From NCBI GenBank assembly GCA_040902535.1, contig JBBDXD010000024.1, positions 1 through 64,000 of the forward strand: a DNA stretch of 64,000 bases, read 5' to 3'. The DNA is from Dehalococcoidia bacterium. Its GTDB lineage: Bacteria; Chloroflexota; Dehalococcoidia; DSTF01; JACRBR01. A model generated the notes under the pieces. The model did no database searches. It was not told where the DNA came from and saw only the letters and a program-made list of their open reading frames with translations. Both the position numbers and the translations under genes were made by a program. Positions 16,557-24,045 of the stretch are shown piece by piece (the stretch's first letter is position 1; every line of letters begins with the position of its first letter).

Positions 16557-17420
16557 ATGGTTACGACCAGCCGTGGATCCACGCGTCGATCATACATGGC
16601 GTCGCAGCGATCGCGTCGCCGGGCGGGCAGCGATGGGCAGCGAATCGCATCGCGGAAACGCATTCCGGCGGGCACGCGGTTCGTCGCGGATCGCGGCACG
16701 GGGCTTGTCCACGACCTTTCGCGCGAGCGGCCGTACTGCGGACTCGAGCAGGCGTTTTCGAGCGGCACCGCGGAGACCTTCCTGCGGCCGTTGTCGAAGG
16801 CGAAGGCGTCGGGGCTGCGGATGGACGATGTGTGCATCGGCGCCCGTCCGAGCGACACCTTCGACGGAACGAAGACGGTGTTGCTCCAGATGTATACGCC
16901 GCCGCGCAAAGCGGACGTTGGGCTCGATCTCAACGAGCGGCTCGACTTTCACCTGCGGCTGGTGGTGGGGTTCGAACGCAACCGCGACCGTGCGCTGATG
17001 CACGAGCGACTGGCGCGGCTGAGGGTACCTTCCGTGTTCTACCAGGCGATGCGCATCCCCGAAGGACAGGAGGACGGCGCCGCGTGGGGTGAGCCGTCGA
17101 CGACGATCGCGTTGCAGCCGGACTTCGGTGCGCCGGCAGACGACGTGCGGGCGGACCTCTTCATCCCGCGCTCAATCGAGGATGACGAACGGAGCGTCGA
17201 CCGGTTCACCGGGCGGGTGATGGCCGCGCTGTTCGGGGTCAAGACGGTAAAGACGGCGTTCGCAAAGCACTTCGCGCGGCACGGCTACCGGGACCTGCAA
17301 GTGTACGGTCACCTGTGCGACACCGTGGATGACCGTATCCTGCCGCGGGCCCATGCGGACTGCAGCCAGGACACGGGCGGATCAGGCGGCGGTGGGGGAG
17401 GCGGTCAGAACTGCTACTGA
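16557..17420 (+). CDS. Hypothetical protein with Gly-rich, Cys-containing C-terminal tail
   Basis: A 287-residue protein of unknown family. The N-terminus is very basic (multiple RRR/RS), with no signal peptide. The middle looks like a folded mixed alpha/beta domain (LDLNERLDFHLRLVVGFE; VFYQAMRIPEGQEDGAAWGE; ADLFIPRSIEDDERSVDRF). The end is striking: DCSQDTGGSGGGGGGGQNCY, a glycine run between two cysteines with a terminal tyrosine. GGAGGG lies 6 nt before the ATG, so translation is well supported. It is convergent with a tiny cysteine-containing gene at 17554-17622, sharing the hairpin at 17479-17506. The tail recalls modified or anchored C-termini, but nothing here proves that. Confidence 0.7.
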   Translation: MVTTSRGSTRRSYMASQRSRRRAGSDGQRIASRKRIPAGTRFVADRGTGLVHDLSRERPYCGLEQAFSSGTAETFLRPLSKAKASGLRMDDVCIGARPSDTFDGTKTVLLQMYTPPRKADVGLDLNERLDFHLRLVVGFERNRDRALMHERLARLRVPSVFYQAMRIPEGQEDGAAWGEPSTTIALQPDFGAPADDVRADLFIPRSIEDDERSVDRFTGRVMAALFGVKTVKTAFAKHFARHGYRDLQVYGHLCDTVDDRILPRAHADCSQDTGGSGGGGGGGQNCY

Positions 17421-17478
17421 CGGTTGGTGGCTAGTGATTGGTAATTGGTCGCGGTAAGCCAGCACTTTTGGGATAGCA

Positions 17479-17506
17479 AGAGGCCCGGTCGTTCGACCGG
17501 GCCTCT
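17479..17506. terminator. Strong bidirectional hairpin
   Basis: AGAGGCCCGGTCG and CGACCGGGCCTCT form a 13-bp perfect inverted repeat separated by TT. It lies between the converging 287-aa gene (+) and 22-aa gene (-). The + strand tail is CTTCAGTCTGTTG; neither side has a long T-run, so termination may be imperfect. A second, smaller inverted repeat (CCTAGC/GCTAGG, about 17532-17558) lies between it and the tiny gene's stop. Confidence 0.8.
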
Positions 17507-17553
17507 CTTCAGTCTGTTGCCAGGCCTGGTGCCTAGCTTTCCGCCCCCGAAGG

Positions 17554-17622
17554 CTAGGAAACCGCCTCCGAGGTGCTGCGGACGCTGCTCGGCACGCAGG
17601 CCTTACAACTACTGTGATCCAT
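17554..17622 (-). CDS. Tiny gene, 22-aa peptide with CxxC
   Basis: The peptide reads MDHSSCKACVPSS followed by VRSTSEAVS. The ribosome site is AAAGGAGGTGAT, close to a perfect complement of the 16S rRNA 3' end, with GGAGG 8 nt before the ATG at 17622; an in-frame ATG at 17628 overlaps it. An extended -10 promoter lies about 25 bp upstream and a strong hairpin about 50 bp downstream. Everything needed for a separate transcript of roughly 170 nt is present. No gene follows on this strand, so it is not a leader peptide for a downstream gene. Function unknown: a small regulator, a modified peptide, or a dual-function RNA are all possible. The short length limits confidence. Confidence 0.55.
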   Translation of the reverse strand: MDHSSCKACVPSSVRSTSEAVS

Positions 17623-17647
17623 CCGCATCACCTCCTTTCCTGAGGGG

Positions 17648-17677
17648 AGGATAGCAGGGAGGGTGGGAGGAGATCAA
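17648..17677 (-). promoter_or_regulatory. Promoter of the 22-aa gene
   Basis: Read on the minus strand, TTGATC (17677-17672) is followed after 18 bp by TATCCT (17653-17648). TGC directly precedes the -10, giving an extended -10 (TGCTATCCT). Transcription would start near 17641, about 19 nt before the first start codon. Confidence 0.55.
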
Positions 17678-17697
17678 TCTTGGGCGGCGCGTGGATG

Positions 17698-17830
17698 GGC
17701 GAGGTCGGATGTCGGAAGTCAGAGGTCGGACGGGGGGACAAACAGACGACAGACAACAGAGGTTTCGGAGCTTGCAGGCGTCACCAACCCACTGAGGACT
17801 ACTGACGACTGACGACTGACGACTGATGAC
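17698..17830. repeat. Three families of degenerate short tandem repeats
   Basis: In order: GGTCGGATGTCGGAAGTCAG (octamer-like GTCGGA units), then ACAGACGACAGACAACAGAGG, then four to five copies of ACTGACG (near 17798-17828). The same three families appear separately at other gaps. Confidence 0.85.
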
Positions 17831-17836
17831 TGCCAA

Positions 17837-18610
17837 CTACGTCAGGAACGAGAAGAAGCGGTCGCGGGGGACGATGCGGCGCAGTGCCAGGGCGAAGCAG
17901 ACGGCGGCGGCAGCGACTACAGCCCCGGCAAAGGCATCGAGGAAGTAGTGGTTGGCGGTGAGCACGATGCCGCCGAGCGTGAGGAACGGCATGAACGCGG
18001 CAAAGATGCGGACGCCGCGCGAGCTGGTCTGCGTGAAGATCGCGAACGCGACGAGCAGGTCCCAGCCGAAATGCAGGCTGGGCATGGCAGCGTACTGGTT
18101 GACGATCTTCGGGTTCTGGAACACGTAGTACGACTGCGCGTGGACGATCGTATCGACGAAGCCGAACTCCGGCATGTAGCGCGGCGGCGCGAGCGGCACG
18201 GCGGTGAAACCGATGAGCGCGATGAGGCCGCTGATCATGAACGCGTTGCGGAAAAACGCGTAGTTGTGGCGATGCCACGCGTACAGCCAGAACGCGACGC
18301 CGATGATGATCGGCAGGTGGCCCCAGACATAGATGTAGTTGAAGAGGTCAACCATCCAGTCCTTCGGGAGGATTAACTGCTGGAGAAACGCCTCGTGGAA
18401 GATGCCGAGTTGCTTCTCCATGTGGATGACGCGGGAAGCATTATCGAACGCGGTGCCGGCCTGGCCGCCGACGTTGCCGCGGACGAGTTGATACGCGGCG
18501 TAGGCGGGGATGATGAAGAGTATCTCGGCGAATAGCCGCCAGTACTTCTCCGCGAACGCGGGCGATCGGCGTGACTGCGGTCGCGCGACGGCGACGGCGG
18601 GGGAAGTCAT
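17837..18610 (-). CDS. PAP2-superfamily membrane phosphatase (InPS/aureobasidin-type)
   Basis: An integral membrane protein of 257 residues with about six helices. The catalytic motifs of lipid phosphatases and inositol-phosphoryl transferases are visible: AAMPSLHFGWDLLVAF (central SLH) and LTANHYFLDAFAGAVV (H-x-x-x-D). Upstream, FNYIYVWGHLPIIIG and GFTAVPLAPPRYMPEFGFVD fit the inositol phosphorylceramide synthase-like branch. It may therefore transfer or remove a phospho-head group from a lipid. Start: ATG at 18610 follows a TATACT box and AGAGGAG. An alternative ATG at 18670 overlaps the upstream aminotransferase stop (ATGA) and adds 20 residues. Confidence 0.85.
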   Translation of the reverse strand: MTSPAVAVARPQSRRSPAFAEKYWRLFAEILFIIPAYAAYQLVRGNVGGQAGTAFDNASRVIHMEKQLGIFHEAFLQQLILPKDWMVDLFNYIYVWGHLPIIIGVAFWLYAWHRHNYAFFRNAFMISGLIALIGFTAVPLAPPRYMPEFGFVDTIVHAQSYYVFQNPKIVNQYAAMPSLHFGWDLLVAFAIFTQTSSRGVRIFAAFMPFLTLGGIVLTANHYFLDAFAGAVVAAAAVCFALALRRIVPRDRFFSFLT

Positions 18611-18666
18611 AGTATCGAAGCCTGCTCCTCTTGATGTCACTACAGTATAGCGAGTGTCTCGCGCCC

Positions 18667-20031
18667 TCATACGCCCGCCATGCCCCCCGTGACGGCGTCG
18701 ATGGCTTCGGCGGTGACGTTCACAATCGTGTCGATTTGATCTTCGGTGACGATGAGGGGCGGGGCGAGGAGGATGCTTTCGCCTTTGACGCGCGTGACGA
18801 CGCCCCGGTCGCGCATGGCCTTCGCGAGCTGCGGGCCGACGGCTTGCGCCGGCGCATAGGGCGCCCGCGACGCCTTATCGGCGACGACTTCGACGGCGGC
18901 CATAAGGCCGAAGCCGCGGACGTCGCCGACGTGCGGCGTCTCGATGAGGCCCGCCAGGCCGTCGTTGAGGCGGCGGCCCATTTTCTCGGCGCGTTCGACG
19001 AGGCGCTCATCCTCGATGATCTGCAGGTTGCCGATGGCGACGGCGCAGGCCGTCGGGTGGGCGGAGTTGGTGCAGCCGAGCATGAACTTCGTGTCGGCGG
19101 GAGCTTCGAGGATCGCCTGATGAACGCGCTGCGAGACGATGAAGCCGGACAGCGGCACGTAGGCGCTCGTCACGGCCTTGGCGAAGGTAAGAATGTCGGG
19201 CTGGACGTCCCAGTGCTCGAGCGCGAACCAGCGGCCGGTCCGGCCGAAGCCCGTGATGACTTCGTCGGCGATGAGCAGCACGTCGTAGCGGTCGCAGATC
19301 TGGCGCAGGCGTGGCCAGTAGCCGGGATCGGGCGGGATGACGCCGCCGGCGCCGTGCACCGGCTCGGCGATGACCGCGGCGACGGTGTCGGGGCCCTCGC
19401 GCTCGATCGTCGCGGCGATGTTGTCGGCGCATTCGAGCGTGCAGGCAGACTTCGAGGCGCACCACTGACATCGATACGGGTAGCAGGTCGGCGCCTGCAC
19501 GAAGCCCGGCGGTTCGGGTCCGAAGCCCTTGTGGAACGGCGCCATGCCGGTGATGGCGGTCGCGGCCATGGTGCCACCGTGATAGGACTCCTGGCGCGAG
19601 ATGATCTTCATCCTCTCCGGCTTGCCGGAGGCGAACCAGAAGTAGCGCGCGGCCTTGATGGCGAAGTCGTTGGCCTCGGAGCCGCTGTTGGCGTAGAAGA
19701 CGCCGCTCATGTTGGGGTACACGCGTTCGAGCAGTTTTTCGGTGAGGCGGATCGACGGCACGTTTGCGTAGCCGGTATAGGCGTTGGAGAACGCGAGGGT
19801 GCGCATCTGCGCGGCGGCGGCATCGGCGAGTTCGGCGCGACCGTGGCCGACGGCGACGTTCCAGAGGGATGACAGCCCATCGATGAACTGGTTGCCGCGC
19901 ACGTCGGTGAGGACGGCGCCTTCGCCGCGCTCGTAGATGATGGCGTCCTGGTGGTCGGAGACGTGGAACTGGGGGTGGATGATGTGGCTGAGGTCGTAGC
20001 CGGCGAGACGCTGGATGTCGGATTCGTCCAA
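18667..20031 (-). CDS. Class III PLP-dependent aminotransferase (beta-alanine/taurine-pyruvate type)
   Basis: A 454-residue fold-type I transaminase. PLP contacts are visible: YANSGSEANDFAIKAARYF, ESYHGGTMAATAITG, the aspartate in LLIADEVITGFGRTG, and the Schiff-base lysine in ILTFAKAVTSAYVPLSG. Near residue 190 a cysteine-rich insert (TCYPYRCQWCASKSACTLEC) matches the 'CYRCPFG...CxxxC' loop I recall from omega-amino acid:pyruvate and taurine:pyruvate aminotransferases. The amino donor is not determined by the sequence. It lies next to the PAP2 gene on the same strand and 42 bp from MurE, with no obvious pathway link. Confidence 0.88.
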   Translation of the reverse strand: MDESDIQRLAGYDLSHIIHPQFHVSDHQDAIIYERGEGAVLTDVRGNQFIDGLSSLWNVAVGHGRAELADAAAAQMRTLAFSNAYTGYANVPSIRLTEKLLERVYPNMSGVFYANSGSEANDFAIKAARYFWFASGKPERMKIISRQESYHGGTMAATAITGMAPFHKGFGPEPPGFVQAPTCYPYRCQWCASKSACTLECADNIAATIEREGPDTVAAVIAEPVHGAGGVIPPDPGYWPRLRQICDRYDVLLIADEVITGFGRTGRWFALEHWDVQPDILTFAKAVTSAYVPLSGFIVSQRVHQAILEAPADTKFMLGCTNSAHPTACAVAIGNLQIIEDERLVERAEKMGRRLNDGLAGLIETPHVGDVRGFGLMAAVEVVADKASRAPYAPAQAVGPQLAKAMRDRGVVTRVKGESILLAPPLIVTEDQIDTIVNVTAEAIDAVTGGMAGV

Positions 20032-20072
20032 TTGCTTACTCGTTTGAACGCCGCTTCCTGTCCTGCGAGCGA

Positions 20073-21608
20073 TTATACGTCAAGCGAGTCACGCAGCAAC
20101 TCCCGGGCGATGCGCCGTTCGTCCCAGGGCCAGTGCGTATTCCCGATGACGATGGACGGCTCCGTGCCCTTGCCGGCGAGCAGGACGGTGTCGTCGCGCT
20201 CCGCCCGCTTAAAGGCGAGGCCGATCGCCTGGCGCCGGTCAAGCTCGCGGACGAACTTGCGTCCCTCTGTCCAACCCTTCGCCTTGAGCGAGGAGGCGAT
20301 CTCATCGACGATGATCTCCGGATCTTCGGTGCGGGGGTCTTCGTTCGTGATGACGGCGAACTCGGCGACCTCGGCGACGGCGCGGGCGATACCACGGCGA
20401 CGCGCGGGGTCGCGCTCGCCGGCGGCGCCAAAGACGACGACGATACGTCCACTCGTGAGTTCGGCGAGCATGCGCAGCACGTTGCGCATCGCCTGCTCCG
20501 TCGAGGCGATGTCGACGACGACGCGGAACGGCTGCCCTTCATCGATCAGCTCCATGCGGCCGGGCACGCCGACGAAGCTCTGGAGCGCGTAGACAGCATC
20601 GGTGAAGGCGACGTTCTGGGAGACGGCGGCGGCAACGGCGGCGAGGCCGTTCGCGACGTTGTACTCGCCGAGGAGCCGCATGTACCCCTCGACCGCTTCG
20701 CCGAACATGCGCGCGGTGAAGCGCGTACCCCAGCCGTCGCGTGTTATGTCATGTGCAGTGAGGTTTGCCCGCCTGTCGAGCCCATAGGTGATCACGGGCA
20801 CGGTCGTGACCCTCGCGATCTCCTCGGACGCCGGGTCATCGGCGTTGAGAATCGCGGCTCTGCCCACGCCCTTCTCGACGGACTCGCCGAGCATGCGGAA
20901 GAGCAACGCCTTCGCGTCTCGATAGGCGCCCATGCTGCCGTGATAGTCCAGATGGTCCGGCGCCAGGTTCGTGAAGACGCCGACATCGAACTCGCACTGG
21001 TCCACACGGTGGAGGTCGAGGCCGATCGACGACGCTTCGACGACGGCATAGCGGCCGGAGGCATCGCGGATTCGCGCGAGGTGGCGCTGGACTTCGGTCG
21101 CCTCGAGGGTCGTCATGTGCGACGCATTCAGCTCGGCATGGCCGCCGACGCCGAACTCGACGCTGCTGAGGTAGCCAGCGCGCTGGCCGGCGGCGTTGAG
21201 CACGTGCGCCGCGAGGTGGGTGGTGGTGGTCTTGCCATCGGTGCCGGTGACGCCGATCACGCCCATCGACCGGGCGGGGTGGCCGTAGAAGCCGGCGGCG
21301 GCCTGAGCGAGCGCGATCCGGGCGTCTGGCACGGCGACGAAGGCGACGTCCTCGTTCACGTAGGGTTGCCAGACGTCGCGCAGGTTTTCCTGCACGACCA
21401 CGAATCGTGCGCCTCGGGCGATGGCGGCGGGAATGAACGTGTTGCCATCGGCGGTGAGGCCGGGGATGGCGACGAAGACCGCGGATTCGGTGACGGTGCG
21501 GCTATCGTGATGGACGCCGCTGGCATCGGCGGGGGCGCCGGACACGAGGCGAGCTTCGTGGAGGCCTTCGAACCAGGCTGGCAGTTCGGACGAAGTGCGG
21601 GTCGTCAC
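20073..21608 (-). CDS. murE: UDP-N-acetylmuramoyl-tripeptide synthetase (MurE family)
   Basis: A Mur ligase of 511 residues. It has the N-terminal UDP-binding domain (SGVHHDSRTVTESAVFVAIP), the ATP P-loop GVTGTDGKTTTTHL, the carbamylated-lysine region and the third-domain motif VVFGAAGERDPARRRGIARA. MurE adds the third amino acid (usually meso-diaminopimelate or lysine) to UDP-MurNAc-dipeptide in the cytoplasm. The residue-3 selectivity motif, DNPR in diaminopimelate enzymes, reads NEDPRTEDP here, so selectivity cannot be assigned. No other peptidoglycan gene is in the window. The GTG start has no Shine-Dalgarno; TACAAT lies 7 nt upstream (21616-21621), so the mRNA is probably leaderless. Confidence 0.88.
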   Translation of the reverse strand: MTTRTSSELPAWFEGLHEARLVSGAPADASGVHHDSRTVTESAVFVAIPGLTADGNTFIPAAIARGARFVVVQENLRDVWQPYVNEDVAFVAVPDARIALAQAAAGFYGHPARSMGVIGVTGTDGKTTTTHLAAHVLNAAGQRAGYLSSVEFGVGGHAELNASHMTTLEATEVQRHLARIRDASGRYAVVEASSIGLDLHRVDQCEFDVGVFTNLAPDHLDYHGSMGAYRDAKALLFRMLGESVEKGVGRAAILNADDPASEEIARVTTVPVITYGLDRRANLTAHDITRDGWGTRFTARMFGEAVEGYMRLLGEYNVANGLAAVAAAVSQNVAFTDAVYALQSFVGVPGRMELIDEGQPFRVVVDIASTEQAMRNVLRMLAELTSGRIVVVFGAAGERDPARRRGIARAVAEVAEFAVITNEDPRTEDPEIIVDEIASSLKAKGWTEGRKFVRELDRRQAIGLAFKRAERDDTVLLAGKGTEPSIVIGNTHWPWDERRIARELLRDSLDV

Positions 21609-21615
21609 GAGAGCG

Positions 21616-21621
21616 ATTGTA
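21616..21621 (-). promoter_or_regulatory. -10 element of murE, leaderless arrangement
   Basis: TACAAT on the minus strand ends 7 nt before the GTG start of murE, so transcription would begin at or next to the start codon. Confidence 0.55.
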
Positions 21622-21718
21622 GCGGATTCGAGTCTGGTTCAGAGGCCGCCGGAGGAGGCCGATGATCTCCTTAGAAGAGAGTGGCCGGGTGGCACTGTGC
21701 CTTTGAGGGGAATCGCCG

Positions 21719-22249
21719 ATGGTGGCTCTTCCGTCCGTATTCGGGCGCGACGAGGACGACCGCGCCGCCGAGCCGCCGTTGCCGAAACCGAACCCGGCGG
21801 ACTGGTTGCCGCTGCAGCAGGGTGCGTGCGAGCTCAACGTTTCGATCAGTACGGCGCGCCGGATGATCCGCAAGGGCAAACTGCGGAACCGCATCGTGCC
21901 GCGGCCGGGCGGGTTTGCGTACCTCGTGTACCTGCCGAACTCCCGGCATGCGAACGGCCTGGGCGGACATGCGTGCAGGCAGCTTTCGCCGGCGCCGGAC
22001 GATGCGCGCGAGCCTCGTGACCTGGGCGCCTGCCGGCAATCGCGCAACGGGGCGGCGGACGGCGCATCGGACGCGAAGGTGCGCCTGCTGGAGCAGCAGG
22101 TCGAGCATCTGTCAGAGGCGCTGGCGCGCGCGTTGAAGACGAAGCAGCGTGCGCTGCCAGAGGGCATGGGCCAGCCGACGTTGAATCCGGGCGATCCGTA
22201 CGCTCGCTATCGATGGCTGGCGCGGCGGAAGCGCTGGTGGCCGCTTTGA
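21719..22249 (+). CDS. HTH (excisionase/MerR-like) DNA-binding protein with coiled coil
   Basis: A 176-residue protein. After a Pro/Glu-rich start, residues 28-70 form a winged-helix module typical of excisionase-like DNA binders: ADWLPLQQGACELNVSISTA, then RRMIRKGKLRNRIVPRPGGF and the wing AYLVYLP. A second part (AKVRLLEQQVEHLSEALARA) is a likely coiled coil for dimerisation, and the C-terminus is basic and aromatic (YRWLARRKRWWPL). GAGGGG lies 8 nt before the ATG. No integrase or phage gene is beside it, so it may be a stand-alone regulator. The triplicated repeat starts right at its stop. Confidence 0.75.
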   Translation: MVALPSVFGRDEDDRAAEPPLPKPNPADWLPLQQGACELNVSISTARRMIRKGKLRNRIVPRPGGFAYLVYLPNSRHANGLGGHACRQLSPAPDDAREPRDLGACRQSRNGAADGASDAKVRLLEQQVEHLSEALARALKTKQRALPEGMGQPTLNPGDPYARYRWLARRKRWWPL

Positions 22250-22736
22250 CGCGCTTTCGCGCGTAGTTTTCAGTTTTCGGTTGTCAGTTTTCAGTTGGGT
22301 AGCGCTCCGCGCGAGTCGTCGGGGAAGTCGGCGCCAGGACGGCCGATTGCGGTTTTCGCATCGTGGTTGGCAGTCCCGCCGAGTGACGCGGCGTGCGATG
22401 ATCGGTGCATGGATGGGTTGACGACGCGCTTCCGCGCGTAGTTATTAGTTTTCAGTTGTCAGTTTTCAGCAGGGTTGGCGTTTCGCGCGAGGTCGTCGGT
22501 CGTCAGGACGGTCGGATTTGCGGCTTTCGCATCGTGGTTGGCAGTCCCGCGGAGTGACGCGGCGTGCGATGATCGGCGCATGGATGGTATGACGACGCGC
22601 TTTCGCGCGTAGTTATTAGTTTTCAGTTGTCAGTTTTCAGTAGGGGCGCTTGGCGCGTGGTCGTCCGGGCGTCTAGGTTGCGTTTTTCTTAGCGTGATTC
22701 GCGCCGCAGAGTGACGCGGCGTGCGATGATCGGCGC
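22250..22736 (+). repeat. Tandem 157-171-bp repeat: triplicated leader of a GNAT gene
   Basis: Each unit contains AGTTTTCAGTTGTCAG-type repeats, a divergent middle, GAGTGACGCGGCGTGCGATG and then ATGGATGG with a following short frame. GCGTGCGATGATCGG begins at 22391, 22562 and 22719, giving spacings of 171 and 157 bp. In copies 1 and 2 the ATG is followed by ACGACGCGCTT[C/T]CGCGCGTAG, closing the frame; only copy 3 runs into GNAT coding sequence. No intact gene is present in this interval. Confidence 0.85.
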
Positions 22737-22937
22737 ATGGATGGGTTGACGATCCGGCGCGCGACGAAGGCGGACTGCGACCGCATTGCGGCGATCATCG
22801 ATGATCCGCCTTCGCGACAGGCGGTGCGATTACGGGGGATGCGGAGCGGGCGCGGGCGGCGGGGCGGAGGATCGGATCCAACGCGGGAGAGCGTAACGAG
22901 CGACGGGCAGGCCCGCAAATGCACTGTTCGCGGCTAA
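22737..22937 (+). pseudogene. Frameshifted, truncated GNAT acetyltransferase
   Basis: The frame opens MDGLTIRRATKADCDRIAAI followed by IDDPPSRQ, the usual first strand and helix of a GNAT enzyme. After about residue 31 the protein-like reading moves to another frame, where AITGDAERARAAGRRIG continues the helix, and then it loses similarity. Acetyl-CoA-binding motif A is absent. The gene is therefore broken by a frameshift near 22825 and truncated. Its leader is present three times upstream. Confidence 0.65.
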
Positions 22938-23083
22938 GTTCGAGGGTGCTTAGAATGATGGTACAGACCTCGCGCGGTCCAGCGCGCACGGATGTGATGC
23001 TCAGTAACGAGGCCAGCGGGCGAATCTGACGAGCGGGCGGCCCCGCTGCTACATCTCGATGCCCCTGTATAACGGAGGATTGG

Positions 23084-24025
23084 ATGGCAGGACGGAAGAA
23101 AGTGACGGTCGTCGGCGGCGGCATGACGGGCGGTGCGATCGCCCAACGGATCGTCGAGCGGAACATCGCCGACGTGGTGATCCAGGACGACCCGCAGTAC
23201 GCGCAGACGCTGCATCACGGCAAAGCGCTCGACGAGACGCAGGCGGCATCGTGGTTGGGGTTCGAGGCGAAGATCACAGGCGCGGACGGCTGGGACGAGA
23301 CCGCGGGCTCCGACGTCGTCGTCATCACGGCCGGGGCGCCGCGCAAGCCGGGGATGACGCGCGAAGAGTTGCTGAACGGCAACGCCGACATCGTGCGCGA
23401 GAAGGCGAAGCAGGCGGCGAAGGCTTCGCCGAACGCCGCGATGATCATCTTTTCGAACCCGATGGACGCGATGTGCCACGTGGCGCTGGAAGCCTCGGGG
23501 TTCCCGCGCGAGCGCGTGATCGGCCAGGGCGGCGCGCTCGACACTGCGCGCTATCGCGCGTTTCTGTCGATGGAGACAGGCGTGTCGGTGCGCGACGTAC
23601 ACGCGTACGTACTGGGCGGCCACACAGACACGACGATGGTGCCGGTCGTGTCGCAGGCGCGCATCGGCGGGCTGCCGCTGACATCGCTGCTGTCGCAGGA
23701 CCAGATCGACGCGATCGTCGCGCGGACGATGCGTGGCGGCGCCGAGATCGGCGAGCTGATGAAGGTGTCGAGCGCGTACTACGCGCCATCGGCGGCGACG
23801 GTCACGATGGTCGAAGCGATCCTGCTCGACGAGGAGCGGCTGATCCCGTCGGCGGTGCTCTGCAAGGGCGAATACGGCATTCGCGACATCGTCTGCGGCG
23901 TGATGTGCCGGCTGGGCGCCGGAGGCATCAAGCACACGTACGAGACGCCGGTGAGCGACGACGAAGCGTCGAAGATCCGGAAGGCGGCGGACGCGACGAA
24001 GGAACTGATCGCGCTGTTGAACTAG
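23084..24025 (+). CDS. mdh: Malate dehydrogenase
   Basis: A 313-residue LDH-like malate dehydrogenase that interconverts malate and oxaloacetate with NAD+. It has the Rossmann motif VTVVGGGMTGGAIAQRIVE with a downstream acidic residue for NAD+, the mobile loop ITAGAPRKPGMTREELL with arginines that select oxaloacetate, SNPMDAM, GQGGALDTARYRAFL, and the catalytic-histidine segment. That last segment reads GGHTDTTMVPV where GGHGDTMVPL is usual, keeping His and Asp. GGAGG lies 6 nt before the ATG. TAGAAT at 22951-22956 is a likely -10. The fumarase alpha gene follows after 20 bp, making a TCA-cycle pair. Confidence 0.93.
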   Translation: MAGRKKVTVVGGGMTGGAIAQRIVERNIADVVIQDDPQYAQTLHHGKALDETQAASWLGFEAKITGADGWDETAGSDVVVITAGAPRKPGMTREELLNGNADIVREKAKQAAKASPNAAMIIFSNPMDAMCHVALEASGFPRERVIGQGGALDTARYRAFLSMETGVSVRDVHAYVLGGHTDTTMVPVVSQARIGGLPLTSLLSQDQIDAIVARTMRGGAEIGELMKVSSAYYAPSAATVTMVEAILLDEERLIPSAVLCKGEYGIRDIVCGVMCRLGAGGIKHTYETPVSDDEASKIRKAADATKELIALLN

Positions 24026-24045
24026 CGGCAGGAATGAGGAAGCAC

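Noticed and set aside
22250-22736. CRISPR or phage attachment array
   Set aside because: Units are 157-171 bp with internal start codons and gene leader sequence, not short palindromic repeats with spacers.
22737-22937. Intact 66-aa GNAT-like protein
   Set aside because: Similarity switches frame after about residue 31 and motif A is missing, so it is treated as a pseudogene.
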